Below the pieces are notes generated by a model. The model saw nothing but the letters and a program-made list of their open reading frames with translations, was not told where the DNA came from and searched no databases. From the NCBI GenBank assembly GCA_964458655.1, contig CAYWJT010000073.1:1-9549 (forward strand): DNA of 9,549 nucleotides, written 5' to 3'. Numbering within the stretch: position 1 is the first letter of the stretch; every line of letters begins with the position of its first letter. The DNA is from CAYWJT01 sp964458655 (GTDB lineage: Bacteria > Acidobacteriota > Aminicenantia > Aminicenantales > Saccharicenantaceae). A program made the position numbers and the translations under genes. Shown in pieces: positions 1 through 7,528 of this stretch.

Positions 1-1590
1 CTTCTTGACCAGAAGCTCCTTGGTGATGACCTTGAGCCTGGTACTGCGGTTGCCCGTGATGAGGATGTTGCTGATGTCGTACCTGCGGCCCTCGGCCACT
101 TCGTAAGTGACGGAGACCGACGCGGCGTCGAGCTTGTCGACCCGGGCCGTGACCCTCGTTCCGCGCACGCCGCGGTTGAGATAGAAGGACTCGATCCTTT
201 CGGCGTCCCTCTGGACGCTCGGCGCGAAATAGGATCCGCCCGCGAGGACGCGCAGCTCCCGGCGGACCTCCTCGACCGGGAAGAGCCCGACGCCTTCGAC
301 GTCCACCCTGTCCACAGTCTGTCTCACGCCCTCTTCGATCCTGACGCGGGCGACGACGCTCGAACCTTTCTTCTCCAGCTCCAGACCGGCCCTTACGTCC
401 TGGTAGCCGTGCTCCCGGTAGAAGTTCTCGACGTCGCGCGGCAGGGCGAAGATGCGGTCGTAGCTGAGCAGCGAGAAGAACAGGGTGCGCTCGACGAGCG
501 CCACCTGCTTTTTGATCCTCTCGGGCGTGAAGGCTGAAGCCCCCTCGATGTCGATCCTTTCGATGGCGTACTTGCGGCCTGGCTCGATGTCGTAGACCAC
601 CCGGATCTCGTTCTCGGCCCTCTCCAGCCGGCCCTTGACGGCGGCGAAGATATGGCCTTTTTTGCGGAAATAGTTGAGCAGCCTGGCTTCGCCCTCGGCC
701 AGGCCCCACTCCTCGAAGACCCTCTCCTCCCAGATGGGGGCGAGGAGGCCCGCCGGCACCTTGGCGCCGTTCGTGATTATCGTTATCTTCTCGTTGGGCG
801 CGACCTTGAGCTCCAGGTTGACGGTCTTTTCGGCGGCGCTGAATTCCTCCCTCTCGACGTGGATATCAGCGCGGCGGAAGCCTTTTGCGGCATAGAAAGC
901 GGTGAGCCGCTGGACGTCCTGTTCGAGCTCCATGGGCAGGTAAAACCGGCCGACCGCAGTCCTGACCTTCTTCTCTATTTCCGGACGCGCCAGGACCAGG
1001 TCGCCGCTGAACTCGAGCGACCCGACCCTGTACCTGGTCCAGCCGCGGGCCGTGAACACGACGTCCGCCCTCGCCTCCGGAAGCTTCTCCACCCTGGCGT
1101 CGATCACGGCGTCGAAGTAGCCGCGCCGGACGAGCTCCCGGCGCAGCTCTTCCGCGGCCCGGGCCAGCCTGGTCTCGACCAGGGACTCGCCCTCCCTCAG
1201 GGATTCGAGGGCCTCGAGCAGCCTGGAGCGGCGAATAGGGAACCCTTCGGTCCGGATGCGCCTCAACAGAAGGTTCCGGGTGAGTTCGAAAGTGAGCTCC
1301 ACGTTATCGCCGTCGCCTGTTTTGCTGACTTTGATGTCGGAGAAGACGCCGGTCTGGTAGACGTTGCTTATGACGCGGTTGACGAAATCCGGCAGGTAGC
1401 GGTCGCCCGGCTTTATGGGTATCGTGCCCTGCAGGTCCGGACCGGCCGGCCGGCCGTCCACCAGAACTGTGATCTTGGTGACGACCTGCTCGTCCGCCGC
1501 CCGGGCGGACACGGCCCCCGCGGAGACGAGTATGGCCCCGACGAGCAAGGCCGCGAGGAGCTTAGAATCTCTTCCTGAGCTTGAGGTCAA
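1..1590 (-). CDS. Omp85-family outer membrane assembly protein (BamA/TamA-like), N-terminal POTRA region, 3' truncated by window edge
   Basis: Open for 530 codons to the left edge, so the C-terminal barrel is not visible. I chose TTG at 1590: it is preceded by GGGGAG with 8-base spacing and gives a good signal peptide, with a short basic n-region (R7, K10), a hydrophobic stretch at about 11-29 and a VSARA/AD cleavage site near residue 31. No ATG fits in this frame. The start lies 29 bases inside the end of tamB. The rest is a tandem array of POTRA-like units at about 36-104, 106-183, 184-266, 268-338, 339-421 and 422-501, with a seventh beginning at 502. Each shows the beta-alpha-alpha-beta-beta pattern, with hallmarks such as TGVFSDIKV, RRGYFDAVI, REHGYQDVRA and, in the seventh, ILITGNRSTRLKVI. 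The family inserts beta-barrel proteins into the outer membrane (BamA) or works with TamB (TamA). E. coli BamA has five POTRAs and TamA three, so this one is unusually long. BamA and TamA cannot be separated without the barrel. Confidence 0.9.
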   Translation of the reverse strand, partial: MTSSSGRDSKLLAALLVGAILVSAGAVSARAADEQVVTKITVLVDGRPAGPDLQGTIPIKPGDRYLPDFVNRVISNVYQTGVFSDIKVSKTGDGDNVELTFELTRNLLLRRIRTEGFPIRRSRLLEALESLREGESLVETRLARAAEELRRELVRRGYFDAVIDARVEKLPEARADVVFTARGWTRYRVGSLEFSGDLVLARPEIEKKVRTAVGRFYLPMELEQDVQRLTAFYAAKGFRRADIHVEREEFSAAEKTVNLELKVAPNEKITIITNGAKVPAGLLAPIWEERVFEEWGLAEGEARLLNYFRKKGHIFAAVKGRLERAENEIRVVYDIEPGRKYAIERIDIEGASAFTPERIKKQVALVERTLFFSLLSYDRIFALPRDVENFYREHGYQDVRAGLELEKKGSSVVARVRIEEGVRQTVDRVDVEGVGLFPVEEVRRELRVLAGGSYFAPSVQRDAERIESFYLNRGVRGTRVTARVDKLDAASVSVTYEVAEGRRYDISNILITGNRSTRLKVITKELLVKK

Positions 1591-4500
1591 ATCCCATTCT
1601 CCCCAGGTCGTTCCTGACCGTGACCAGAGAAAAATCGTAGCCGACGTTCCACTCCAGGCGGTAGATCTCCTCACGCGAAGCGGCCAGGTTGGTCGAATAG
1701 ATGAACAGGACGTTCTTGGAGATCTTCTTGCCCAGGGTCAGCCTGGCGGTCATTTCCGATGAACTGCCCGACACGAAGGGGTCGATGCGGAAACGGTCCA
1801 GGCTGAAAAAGCCTTCCGTACTCTTGCGGGCCTGGCCCGCGAGCTGGAAGGAGACGAGCGAAGCGCTGCTCAGCGTGGTCGTGCGCTCGGTCGAATAGAG
1901 CCTCTGGTAGGACTCGCCGAGCGCCAGGAGGGCCAGGACTTCCTCGGACGGCAGCGGCGGCGATGAGGTGAACTCCGGCCGCATCCGGCTGGCCAGTCCG
2001 CTGAGGTTCATGGTGATGCGGTAGTCCTTGACGAAGGCCTCTGCCCTGAGGTCGACGTAAGGGTCCATGGAGACCGGGTCGAAAAAGCTCACCCGGCCGC
2101 CCAGGACGCGGAAGTTCTGGTCCTGGAAGTTTATCCTGCCCCTTTCGAACTCGATGTCGCCCAGGATGATGGGGTCTTCCAGGCTCCCGGACACCGACAG
2201 GTCGAAGCGGCCGCTCAGCCGTCCCATGGAATTGTCCATCAGGGCGTCCCCGTTCGAATGGAAGCGGAGGTTGAGGGTCAGGCCGTCGAAAAACGACGGC
2301 TCCGATGAAGTCTGCCCGTCGGCGCTCGAGCCGAACGTGAGGCCTTCCAAAAGCTCCCGCCTCCAATTCATCTTCCTGACCAGGAAATCGCCCTCCATGA
2401 CGAACTGGCGGCTGTCCTTGACCAGCCGCACCCATCCGTCCAGCACCGCCCTGACCCTCTCGAACGGAGCGAGCTGCATGTCTTTCCCTTCGGCCCTAAG
2501 GTCCAGGCTCTCGACGCCCTGCTCGCCCAGACCTATCTCGCCGGAAGCCGTCAGGCCGCCGCCTCCGAAAGTTCCCTTGAATTCCTGCAGGAATATCCTG
2601 CCCCCTTCGAGGAGGAGACTGCCGGAGAAGTCCTGGACGGCGTACGGGAAGCCCGGCAGGGGCATGACCGGACCTTGGAAAGACACCCGGCTCGCGACCT
2701 TGGGCTCGTCCCGGTCGCCCGCTACTTCCAGGCTGAAGTCGGCCCTGCCCCGGGCTCCCTTCCATGGCGCCACGAGGTCGAGGTCGGTGAAATGGCCGTT
2801 GACCTTTCCGGTTATGGAATTGTCGGCCTGGGGCAGGCGGAACGAACCCTCGAGCCTGTTGTCGCCGGCCGCTATATCGGCCCTGACATCGAGCACGGTA
2901 GCTTCGTCCCTTATGTCTATCCCCAGCTCGCCGCGGGCGTCGGTCCTGGCGATCGGCGGGAAGACCAGGTCCTTGACTTCGAACCTGACCGGCAGCATAT
3001 CCCTGCCGAACCGGCCCGTTCCCGAAGCGTCGAAGCGGAAGCGGCCCTCCCGGCCCCGAGAAAGGAGGGCCAGGTCCAGGCCCTCGCCCTGGAGGGAGAT
3101 GTCGTAGTCCATGCTGCCCACGTCGAGCCGGAAGCGGCCCGCGACAGAGCCTCCGTAACTCTTGAAATTCAGGTCCGTGAAGGAGACCACCGGCGTGTGC
3201 CATTCGACCCGGCCGGTCGCTCCTTCGGTCTTGAACCCGGCGACCTCCAGCTCCGGGCTCCGGAACTCGCCCTCGAAGTCCTGCCTCTCGCCCGACAGCT
3301 TGAGACTGAAGTCGCCGGCCGCCCGACCCTTGAACGGCAGGTCGAGCTCGAGCCCGGCCAGCACCCTGGCCAGGTCGCCTTCCGCCTCGCGGATTTCGAC
3401 CGCGGTCAGGTCGCGGCCGCTTTCAACGGTCAGAACTCCCTTGTAGGCCGGGTCGTCGAGCTTGAAGCGGCCGGTGAACCCCGCGCCGGCTATCGTCCCT
3501 TCGCCTTCGACGTAAGCGGCGTCGAACAGGCCGAAGCCGGCCGGCGAGAAAGCGCCGCTGAAACTCACCCGGGGGGACGATCCCGGTCCGTTGAGCCTGA
3601 CGTCGGCATAACCCGAGCCGCGGATCTCCGGGAACTCGAACTTTTCGTTCAATATAATGGACAGGAAATCCCGTAAACGCTTGAGGTCAAAGATCGAACC
3701 CCTGATTTCGGCTTCGATGTCACCGCCCAGATGCCAGTTCGCCCGAGCCTCGAGCCGGGCGAAACTCGTCCGCATATCGGTGGTGTTGATGTCGATCACA
3801 TCCCGGTCGAAGTCGACGCCGACCTCGGCCCGGCCCAACAGCGGGAAGCGGCCGCCTCTTTCCACAAGCTCCCTGTCCCGGAACTCGGCGTTTACGTTCA
3901 GCTTGCCGCCGGAGTAAGCGAAAGCGCCCCAGGCCGGCGAACTTACAGGCCACGGCACGCGCAGAAAGGACATGACCGGCTCGAGGGTCATGCCATCCAC
4001 CCGTCCCTTGATCCCGTAACGGCCGAAACTGATATCGAGATTGCCGGCGGGCTCCCCTTTCTTCTCGAAGCTCAAGGCCACCGAGCCGCCCTCACCGAAA
4101 CCGATCCCGAGGCTTCCCTTCACGACTCCCAACGGCAGTTTACCCGACATCAGGCTCTCAGAGGCCAACGACGCGTTGACGGTGACCCGGCCCGCCTGTC
4201 TCGCGACCGTTCCCTCGCCGGCGGTCCGACCGGAAAGGTCGAAAGGTATGTGGAGATAGTCGGCGAGCGGCTTGAACTCGACGCTGAAACTCGTCTTGAT
4301 GTCGAACTCAGGGTCCCGGAAGCGGCGCAGACGGCCCTGGCCGCGCAGCTCGATATCATCGCCCCTGATGTTCAGCCTGTTGATGGTGACGTCCTCGCCC
4401 TTTCCGGTAAGAAGGACTTCCACGCGGCCTCCGACCTCGTCCCCCTGCGGGAGGACGGTCAGCTTGCCGTCGGCCGCCGCGACCCGCAGCTCGAATTCGT

Positions 4501-5020
4501 CGCCTTTGGTCGTCAGTCTGGCGTCGAGGCCCCTGAGTTCGGCTATCCCCTTCTCGCCCAGATAAGAGACGGTGCCGTTCTCGACCGTTACTTCCTTAAG
4601 GCGGAACGGCAGCGATAGAATCGCGGCCCGACCGGGTTTCGCCGTCTTGGCCTGCGCGTGCGGCGTCGGCATGAACCGGACATCCGGCTCGACGATGGAA
4701 ACGACCACGGCCTTCTGCCTGTGGAGAAGCGACACGTAGGGCATCTCGACGCTCACCCGGCGGACCCTGATCAGGGGGGCGTTGCCCAGCGACCTGAGGT
4801 CCTCCACGGTCAGCTCCAGCGGCAGATAGGTCAGCCGGAGCGTCTTGAACTCGAAAGACCTGCCCAACTGCTTCCTGAGCCCGGCCAGGAAAACGTCCCT
4901 GACTACGACGAAGCTGCCGGCCAGGAACGCCGCCACGAGCACGAAGACGGACCACCTCACGGCCCTCCGGACGAACCTGTCGACCAGGGCTTTGATGCGG
5001 AAGACCGTGAGGATCTTCAC
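1562..5020 (-). CDS. tamB: TamB-like translocation/assembly module protein (DUF490/AsmA-like)
   Basis: 1152 residues, close to E. coli TamB (about 1260). A basic cytoplasmic tail (residues 1-22) is followed by a single membrane segment at about 24-41, acting as a signal anchor. The remainder is a long periplasmic run of short beta-strands with the alternating hydrophobic pattern of AsmA/TamB bridge proteins, which form a grooved beta-taco thought to carry lipid between the membranes. The C-terminal DUF490 domain (about 820-1152) is recognised from GRINFQDQNFRVLGG, then DPYVDLRAEA at 986-995, LPSEEVLALLALG at 1023-1035 and the LTLGKKISKNVLFIYS region. The protein ends in LKLRKRF, an aromatic terminus like the beta-signal of barrel proteins. 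The GTG start at 5020 overlaps the transaldolase stop as GTGA; GGGAG lies 11 bases upstream and AGGAA directly abuts the start, so initiation is probably coupled. The next gene encodes an Omp85 protein, the expected partner. The family call is firm; phospholipid transport is known for relatives and inferred here. Confidence 0.93.
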   Translation of the reverse strand: MKILTVFRIKALVDRFVRRAVRWSVFVLVAAFLAGSFVVVRDVFLAGLRKQLGRSFEFKTLRLTYLPLELTVEDLRSLGNAPLIRVRRVSVEMPYVSLLHRQKAVVVSIVEPDVRFMPTPHAQAKTAKPGRAAILSLPFRLKEVTVENGTVSYLGEKGIAELRGLDARLTTKGDEFELRVAAADGKLTVLPQGDEVGGRVEVLLTGKGEDVTINRLNIRGDDIELRGQGRLRRFRDPEFDIKTSFSVEFKPLADYLHIPFDLSGRTAGEGTVARQAGRVTVNASLASESLMSGKLPLGVVKGSLGIGFGEGGSVALSFEKKGEPAGNLDISFGRYGIKGRVDGMTLEPVMSFLRVPWPVSSPAWGAFAYSGGKLNVNAEFRDRELVERGGRFPLLGRAEVGVDFDRDVIDINTTDMRTSFARLEARANWHLGGDIEAEIRGSIFDLKRLRDFLSIILNEKFEFPEIRGSGYADVRLNGPGSSPRVSFSGAFSPAGFGLFDAAYVEGEGTIAGAGFTGRFKLDDPAYKGVLTVESGRDLTAVEIREAEGDLARVLAGLELDLPFKGRAAGDFSLKLSGERQDFEGEFRSPELEVAGFKTEGATGRVEWHTPVVSFTDLNFKSYGGSVAGRFRLDVGSMDYDISLQGEGLDLALLSRGREGRFRFDASGTGRFGRDMLPVRFEVKDLVFPPIARTDARGELGIDIRDEATVLDVRADIAAGDNRLEGSFRLPQADNSITGKVNGHFTDLDLVAPWKGARGRADFSLEVAGDRDEPKVASRVSFQGPVMPLPGFPYAVQDFSGSLLLEGGRIFLQEFKGTFGGGGLTASGEIGLGEQGVESLDLRAEGKDMQLAPFERVRAVLDGWVRLVKDSRQFVMEGDFLVRKMNWRRELLEGLTFGSSADGQTSSEPSFFDGLTLNLRFHSNGDALMDNSMGRLSGRFDLSVSGSLEDPIILGDIEFERGRINFQDQNFRVLGGRVSFFDPVSMDPYVDLRAEAFVKDYRITMNLSGLASRMRPEFTSSPPLPSEEVLALLALGESYQRLYSTERTTTLSSASLVSFQLAGQARKSTEGFFSLDRFRIDPFVSGSSSEMTARLTLGKKISKNVLFIYSTNLAASREEIYRLEWNVGYDFSLVTVRNDLGRMGFDLKLRKRF
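1599..1604 (-). promoter_or_regulatory. Ribosome binding site deciding the TTG start of the Omp85 gene
   Basis: GGGGAG with an 8-base spacer to TTG at 1590, located within the tamB coding sequence. It is the main reason for choosing TTG; the next in-frame TTG, at residue 15, would remove the basic n-region of the signal peptide. Confidence 0.55.
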
Positions 5021-5664
5021 TTCCTGACTTTCTCCCAGTCCTCGAGGAAGCGCTTGATGCCGGCATCGGTCAGCGGATGCCTGACGAGCTTCTCCAGGAC
5101 GGCGAAGGGGACCGTGGCTATGTCCGCCCCGAGCAGGGCCGCCTCGACCACATGCCGGGGATGGCGGACGCTGGCCACGATGACCTCGGTCTTCAGGGCG
5201 TAATTGCCGAAGACGGTGACGATCTCCTCGATCAGGGCCATGCCGTTCTCGGAGGCGTCATCCAGGCGGCCGACAAAGGGGCTGACGAACCGGGCCCCGG
5301 CCTTGGCGGCGAGCAGGGCTTGGCTGGCCGAGAACACCAGCGTCATGTTGACCGCTATCCCGTCCCTCGCCAGGACTTTGGTGGCCTTGAGACCCTCGAC
5401 CGAGACCGGTATCTTGACGGCCACATTGGCTGCGATCCGGGCCAGGCCGCGCGCTTCCTCGACGATCTCCGGCGCTTTCATCGAGACGCATTCAGCGCTG
5501 ACTGGCCCGGCGACCAGGCCGCAGATCTCCCGGATCATGTCCTCGAACCTGACGTCCTTTTCCTTGGCGCAGAGCGTCGGGTTGGTCGTCACTCCGTCGA
5601 GCACGCCCCAGCTCGCGGCCTCGCGTATCTCCTGGATGTTGGCGGAATCGAGAAAGATCTTCAT
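5017..5664 (-). CDS. tal: Small transaldolase of the TalC/MipB (FSA-like) family
   Basis: 215 residues, the usual length of the short transaldolase/fructose-6-phosphate aldolase family, a single TIM barrel forming oligomers in the cytosol. Visible active-site residues: D6, the TTNPT motif with N28, the Schiff-base lysine K84 in NVAVKIPVS, T108, the SPFVGR phosphate-binding motif with R133, and S165 with R168 in VIVASVRHPR. Two positions separate the enzyme types. E. coli FSA has Gln59 and Tyr131; here the equivalents are E58 and F130, as in true transaldolases. I therefore predict transfer of dihydroxyacetone units between sedoheptulose 7-phosphate and glyceraldehyde 3-phosphate in the pentose phosphate pathway, rather than free aldol cleavage. 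Automatic pipelines may label it fructose-6-phosphate aldolase. The ATG overlaps the upstream stop as ATGA and has a strong AAGGAGG 4 bases upstream. Its stop overlaps the tamB start as GTGA. No transketolase or other pentose phosphate gene is in the window. Confidence 0.93.
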   Translation of the reverse strand: MKIFLDSANIQEIREAASWGVLDGVTTNPTLCAKEKDVRFEDMIREICGLVAGPVSAECVSMKAPEIVEEARGLARIAANVAVKIPVSVEGLKATKVLARDGIAVNMTLVFSASQALLAAKAGARFVSPFVGRLDDASENGMALIEEIVTVFGNYALKTEVIVASVRHPRHVVEAALLGADIATVPFAVLEKLVRHPLTDAGIKRFLEDWEKVRK

Positions 5665-6440
5665 GGGGCCTCCTTTTCATTGCTGCGGACAAAGACGTTC
5701 GAGAGGGTCCCGACACCCTCGACCTGGACGTCCACCCTGTCACCGTGGGACAGGGGGCCGACCCCGGCCGGGGTGCCCGTCGTTATTATGTCCCCCGGAT
5801 AGAGGGTCATGACCCTGGATATGAACCTCACCAGGAAGGGCACGGAAAAGATCAGGTTGGAGGTCTGGCCGGACTGGACCAGCTTGCCGTTGACGAAGGT
5901 CTTGAGCCTGAGGTCCGCGGGGTCGAGCCCGGTGGCGACGCACGGCCCGGCCGCGGCGAAAGTGTCGAAGGACTTGGCCCTCGTGAACTGGACGTCCTTT
6001 TTCTGGAGCTCGCGGGCCGTGACGTCGTTGAAGCAGCAGTAGCCCAGGATGTAGGGAGTGACGTCCTCGTCCTCGCGGAGCCGCCGGGCTTTCCTCCTGA
6101 TGACCAAGGCCAGCTCGCCCTCGTAATCGACCCGGCCGGCTTTGTCCGGGGCGACGATCTTGTCGAAAGGCCCGATCAGGGCGGAAGGCGCCTTCAGGAA
6201 CAGGAGCGGCTCCTCCGGCTCGGGCTTGCCCATCTCGGCGGCGTGATCGCGGTAGTTGGTCCCGACCCCGATGATCTTGGTCGGCAGGACGGGCGGCAGG
6301 AGCCTGACGTCGGCTATGGGTATGGCGCTGTCCTCGATGCGGAAGTCCCGGAAGATCGACCCCTTGACGGGAAAAAGGAACTCTTCTTTCAGCACTCCCG
6401 TCAGGACCTTCCTGCGGTACCGGAACCTGTATATCTTCAT
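5661..6440 (-). CDS. Fumarylacetoacetate hydrolase (FAH) family protein
   Basis: 259 residues, typical of the single-domain FAH superfamily with a short N-terminal DUF2437-like segment (about 1-50). The catalytic domain starts at KIIGVGTNYRDHAAEM. Acidic metal ligands are visible at E107 and E109 (VDYEGELALVI) and D139 (CFNDVTARE), with K157 in the AKSFDTFAAAGP loop and the family signature TTGTPAGVGP near 221-229. H66 and E69 form the HxxE pair used for catalysis in FAHD1-type acylpyruvases and oxaloacetate decarboxylases. Members hydrolyse, decarboxylate or isomerise 2-oxo or enol acids with Mg2+ or Mn2+ in the cytosol; annotation often reads 2-hydroxyhepta-2,4-diene-1,7-dioate isomerase. 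No aromatic-degradation genes are nearby, so a housekeeping role such as acylpyruvate or oxaloacetate clean-up is at least as likely. Substrate is undetermined. The start overlaps the upstream stop as ATGA, with AAAGGA 6 bases upstream; the 3' end carries the ribosome site for the transaldolase. Confidence 0.93.
   Translation of the reverse strand: MKIYRFRYRRKVLTGVLKEEFLFPVKGSIFRDFRIEDSAIPIADVRLLPPVLPTKIIGVGTNYRDHAAEMGKPEPEEPLLFLKAPSALIGPFDKIVAPDKAGRVDYEGELALVIRRKARRLREDEDVTPYILGYCCFNDVTARELQKKDVQFTRAKSFDTFAAAGPCVATGLDPADLRLKTFVNGKLVQSGQTSNLIFSVPFLVRFISRVMTLYPGDIITTGTPAGVGPLSHGDRVDVQVEGVGTLSNVFVRSNEKEAP
5669..5675 (-). promoter_or_regulatory. Strong Shine-Dalgarno of the transaldolase gene
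   Basis: AAGGAGG, the best match to the anti-Shine-Dalgarno in the window, 4 bases before the ATG and inside the last codons of the FAH gene. It suggests the transaldolase may be translated more strongly than its neighbours despite the ATGA coupling. Confidence 0.7.
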
Positions 6441-7528
6441 GGCTGGTCCTTTCTCGCCGTGACAGCGGCCGCTTCCCGGCGCGGGCTTTCGTTGCCGCGC
6501 AGGTCCACGGCGCTGACCGCGTAGACGTATTCCCGTCCGGCAACGGCGCTCGAGTCGCTGAAGAACGTCTCCCGGACCGGCTCCCGGCTCAGCCGGACGA
6601 ATCCGGACGCGGCTTCCCGCCTCCAGACCACGTAGCCGGCGAGGTCGCGGTCGGCCACGGCCGTCCAGGTCAACGATACCAACCCGGCGCCGGCCACGGC
6701 CGTGACCTCCGTCGGCAAGGCCGGCGCGAAGACGTCTTCCGCGGCGACTTCGGCCGGTTCAGGGTCGGCGCTCTCGACCGGACCCCCGTCCCCACGGACA
6801 AAGGCCCGCACCAGGTAGAAGTAGCGCCGGCCGAATTCGAAGCCCCTGTCCTCATAGGACACGGCCCCGCCTGGGACGCTGGCGACCTTCCGGAAGGCGC
6901 CTTCCGGCTCCGAGCGCAGGATATTATACCCGTCGAGGCGGGCCGGTGTCGAACCGTCCGTGTTGCCTGAAGGCGGCGTCCAGGCCAGCCGGATGAAAGA
7001 GGCCTCGGCCCGGGCCGTCAGCCCCGACGGCGGCAACGGGCAGGCCGAAAGCTCCAGCTCCACGTTGACGATGTCGCCGAGCCGCCGGCCCCGGCGGTCC
7101 AGGGCCCTGAAAGAGAATGTCAGACGTCGGCCCGGAGAAGGGGGCTCAGGCCGCCAGCGGTAAGCCATCATGTCCGGACCTTCCCCTTCCCTGTCCGCGT
7201 AAGAAGGGAACGCGGCCCGCGGGACGCGGGCCAGAAGACGCGCCTCCGGTTCGGGCCCCGGTTCCCGCCCCGGGGACGACCTTCCGGACGCGGCCGCCTC
7301 GCTTACCAGTATTTCGATAGTTTCTATCGGTCCAATAGACCCATTCGAGCCCGGCGCGGACGGCAGGCGCCAGCGCAGTACGACCTCGGGCCCACGCTGA
7401 ACGGCGACCGCGGCGGAGACCGCCGGCCGGACCGCTTTCGGGACGAGGACGAGTTCGCCCTTCTTGCCGCAGGCCGCGGCGGCCAGGAGCGCCGCCGCCA
7501 GGGCCGGTAGCAGAGTCCGTCTACTCAT
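6437..7528 (-). CDS. Predicted lipoprotein with three fibronectin type III-like domains
   Basis: No specific family name can be given. The start is ATG at 7528, sharing TGATG with the hslU stop; an in-frame GTG at 7531 would add one residue. Residue numbers here count from that GTG. A basic n-region (SRR), a hydrophobic Leu/Ala segment and AAAAC at 17-21 give a lipoprotein signal peptide with C21 as the lipidated residue; the lipobox lacks the usual Leu at -3, so this is good but not perfect. The mature end begins CGKKGELVLVP, resembling the CGxKGxLxxP start of LptM/YifL. Then come three FnIII-like units, at about 36-162 (diverged, with a longer charged insertion), 166-264 and 272-360; the last two show the LxWTP/LTWTAV, GYNILR/GYVVWRR and YFYLVRA/YVYAVSAVD strands. 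Asp at +2 is absent (Gly follows Cys), so by the E. coli rule the protein would go to the outer membrane. Role is probably binding or scaffolding in the periplasm. No clear Shine-Dalgarno is seen, so translation likely depends on hslU. Confidence 0.85.
   Translation of the reverse strand: MSRRTLLPALAAALLAAAACGKKGELVLVPKAVRPAVSAAVAVQRGPEVVLRWRLPSAPGSNGSIGPIETIEILVSEAAASGRSSPGREPGPEPEARLLARVPRAAFPSYADREGEGPDMMAYRWRPEPPSPGRRLTFSFRALDRRGRRLGDIVNVELELSACPLPPSGLTARAEASFIRLAWTPPSGNTDGSTPARLDGYNILRSEPEGAFRKVASVPGGAVSYEDRGFEFGRRYFYLVRAFVRGDGGPVESADPEPAEVAAEDVFAPALPTEVTAVAGAGLVSLTWTAVADRDLAGYVVWRREAASGFVRLSREPVRETFFSDSSAVAGREYVYAVSAVDLRGNESPRREAAAVTARKDQP
7315..7329. repeat. Short inverted repeat inside the lipoprotein gene
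   Basis: CGATAG and CTATCG arms of six bases separated by three. It lies in an unusually AT-rich patch (about 7309-7345) of the lipoprotein gene, encoding part of GSIGPIETIEI. A second, weaker repeat overlaps it (TCTAT...ATAGA on the minus strand). It may be a small hairpin, a binding site, or chance within coding sequence. Confidence 0.35.

Noticed and set aside
1440..1456. Repeated GGCC palindromic run near the start of the Omp85 gene.
   Set aside because: It encodes Gly-Arg-Pro-Ala-Gly codons in a G+C-rich gene and needs no further explanation.
652..1578. Plus-strand open frame of 308 codons opposite the POTRA region.
   Set aside because: The minus strand gives a coherent signal peptide and POTRA repeats; the plus-strand frame has no family resemblance and is compositionally a shadow.
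3640..3700. AT-rich spot within tamB with TATATT on the minus strand and TATAAT on the plus strand, considered as an internal promoter.
   Set aside because: Best -35 match on the minus strand is poor (TTTACG at 15 bases) and the sequence is explained as coding; no gene starts nearby.
5745..6524. Plus-strand open frame of 259 codons opposite the FAH gene.
   Set aside because: The FAH reading has its full set of catalytic motifs; the antisense frame is compositionally a shadow.
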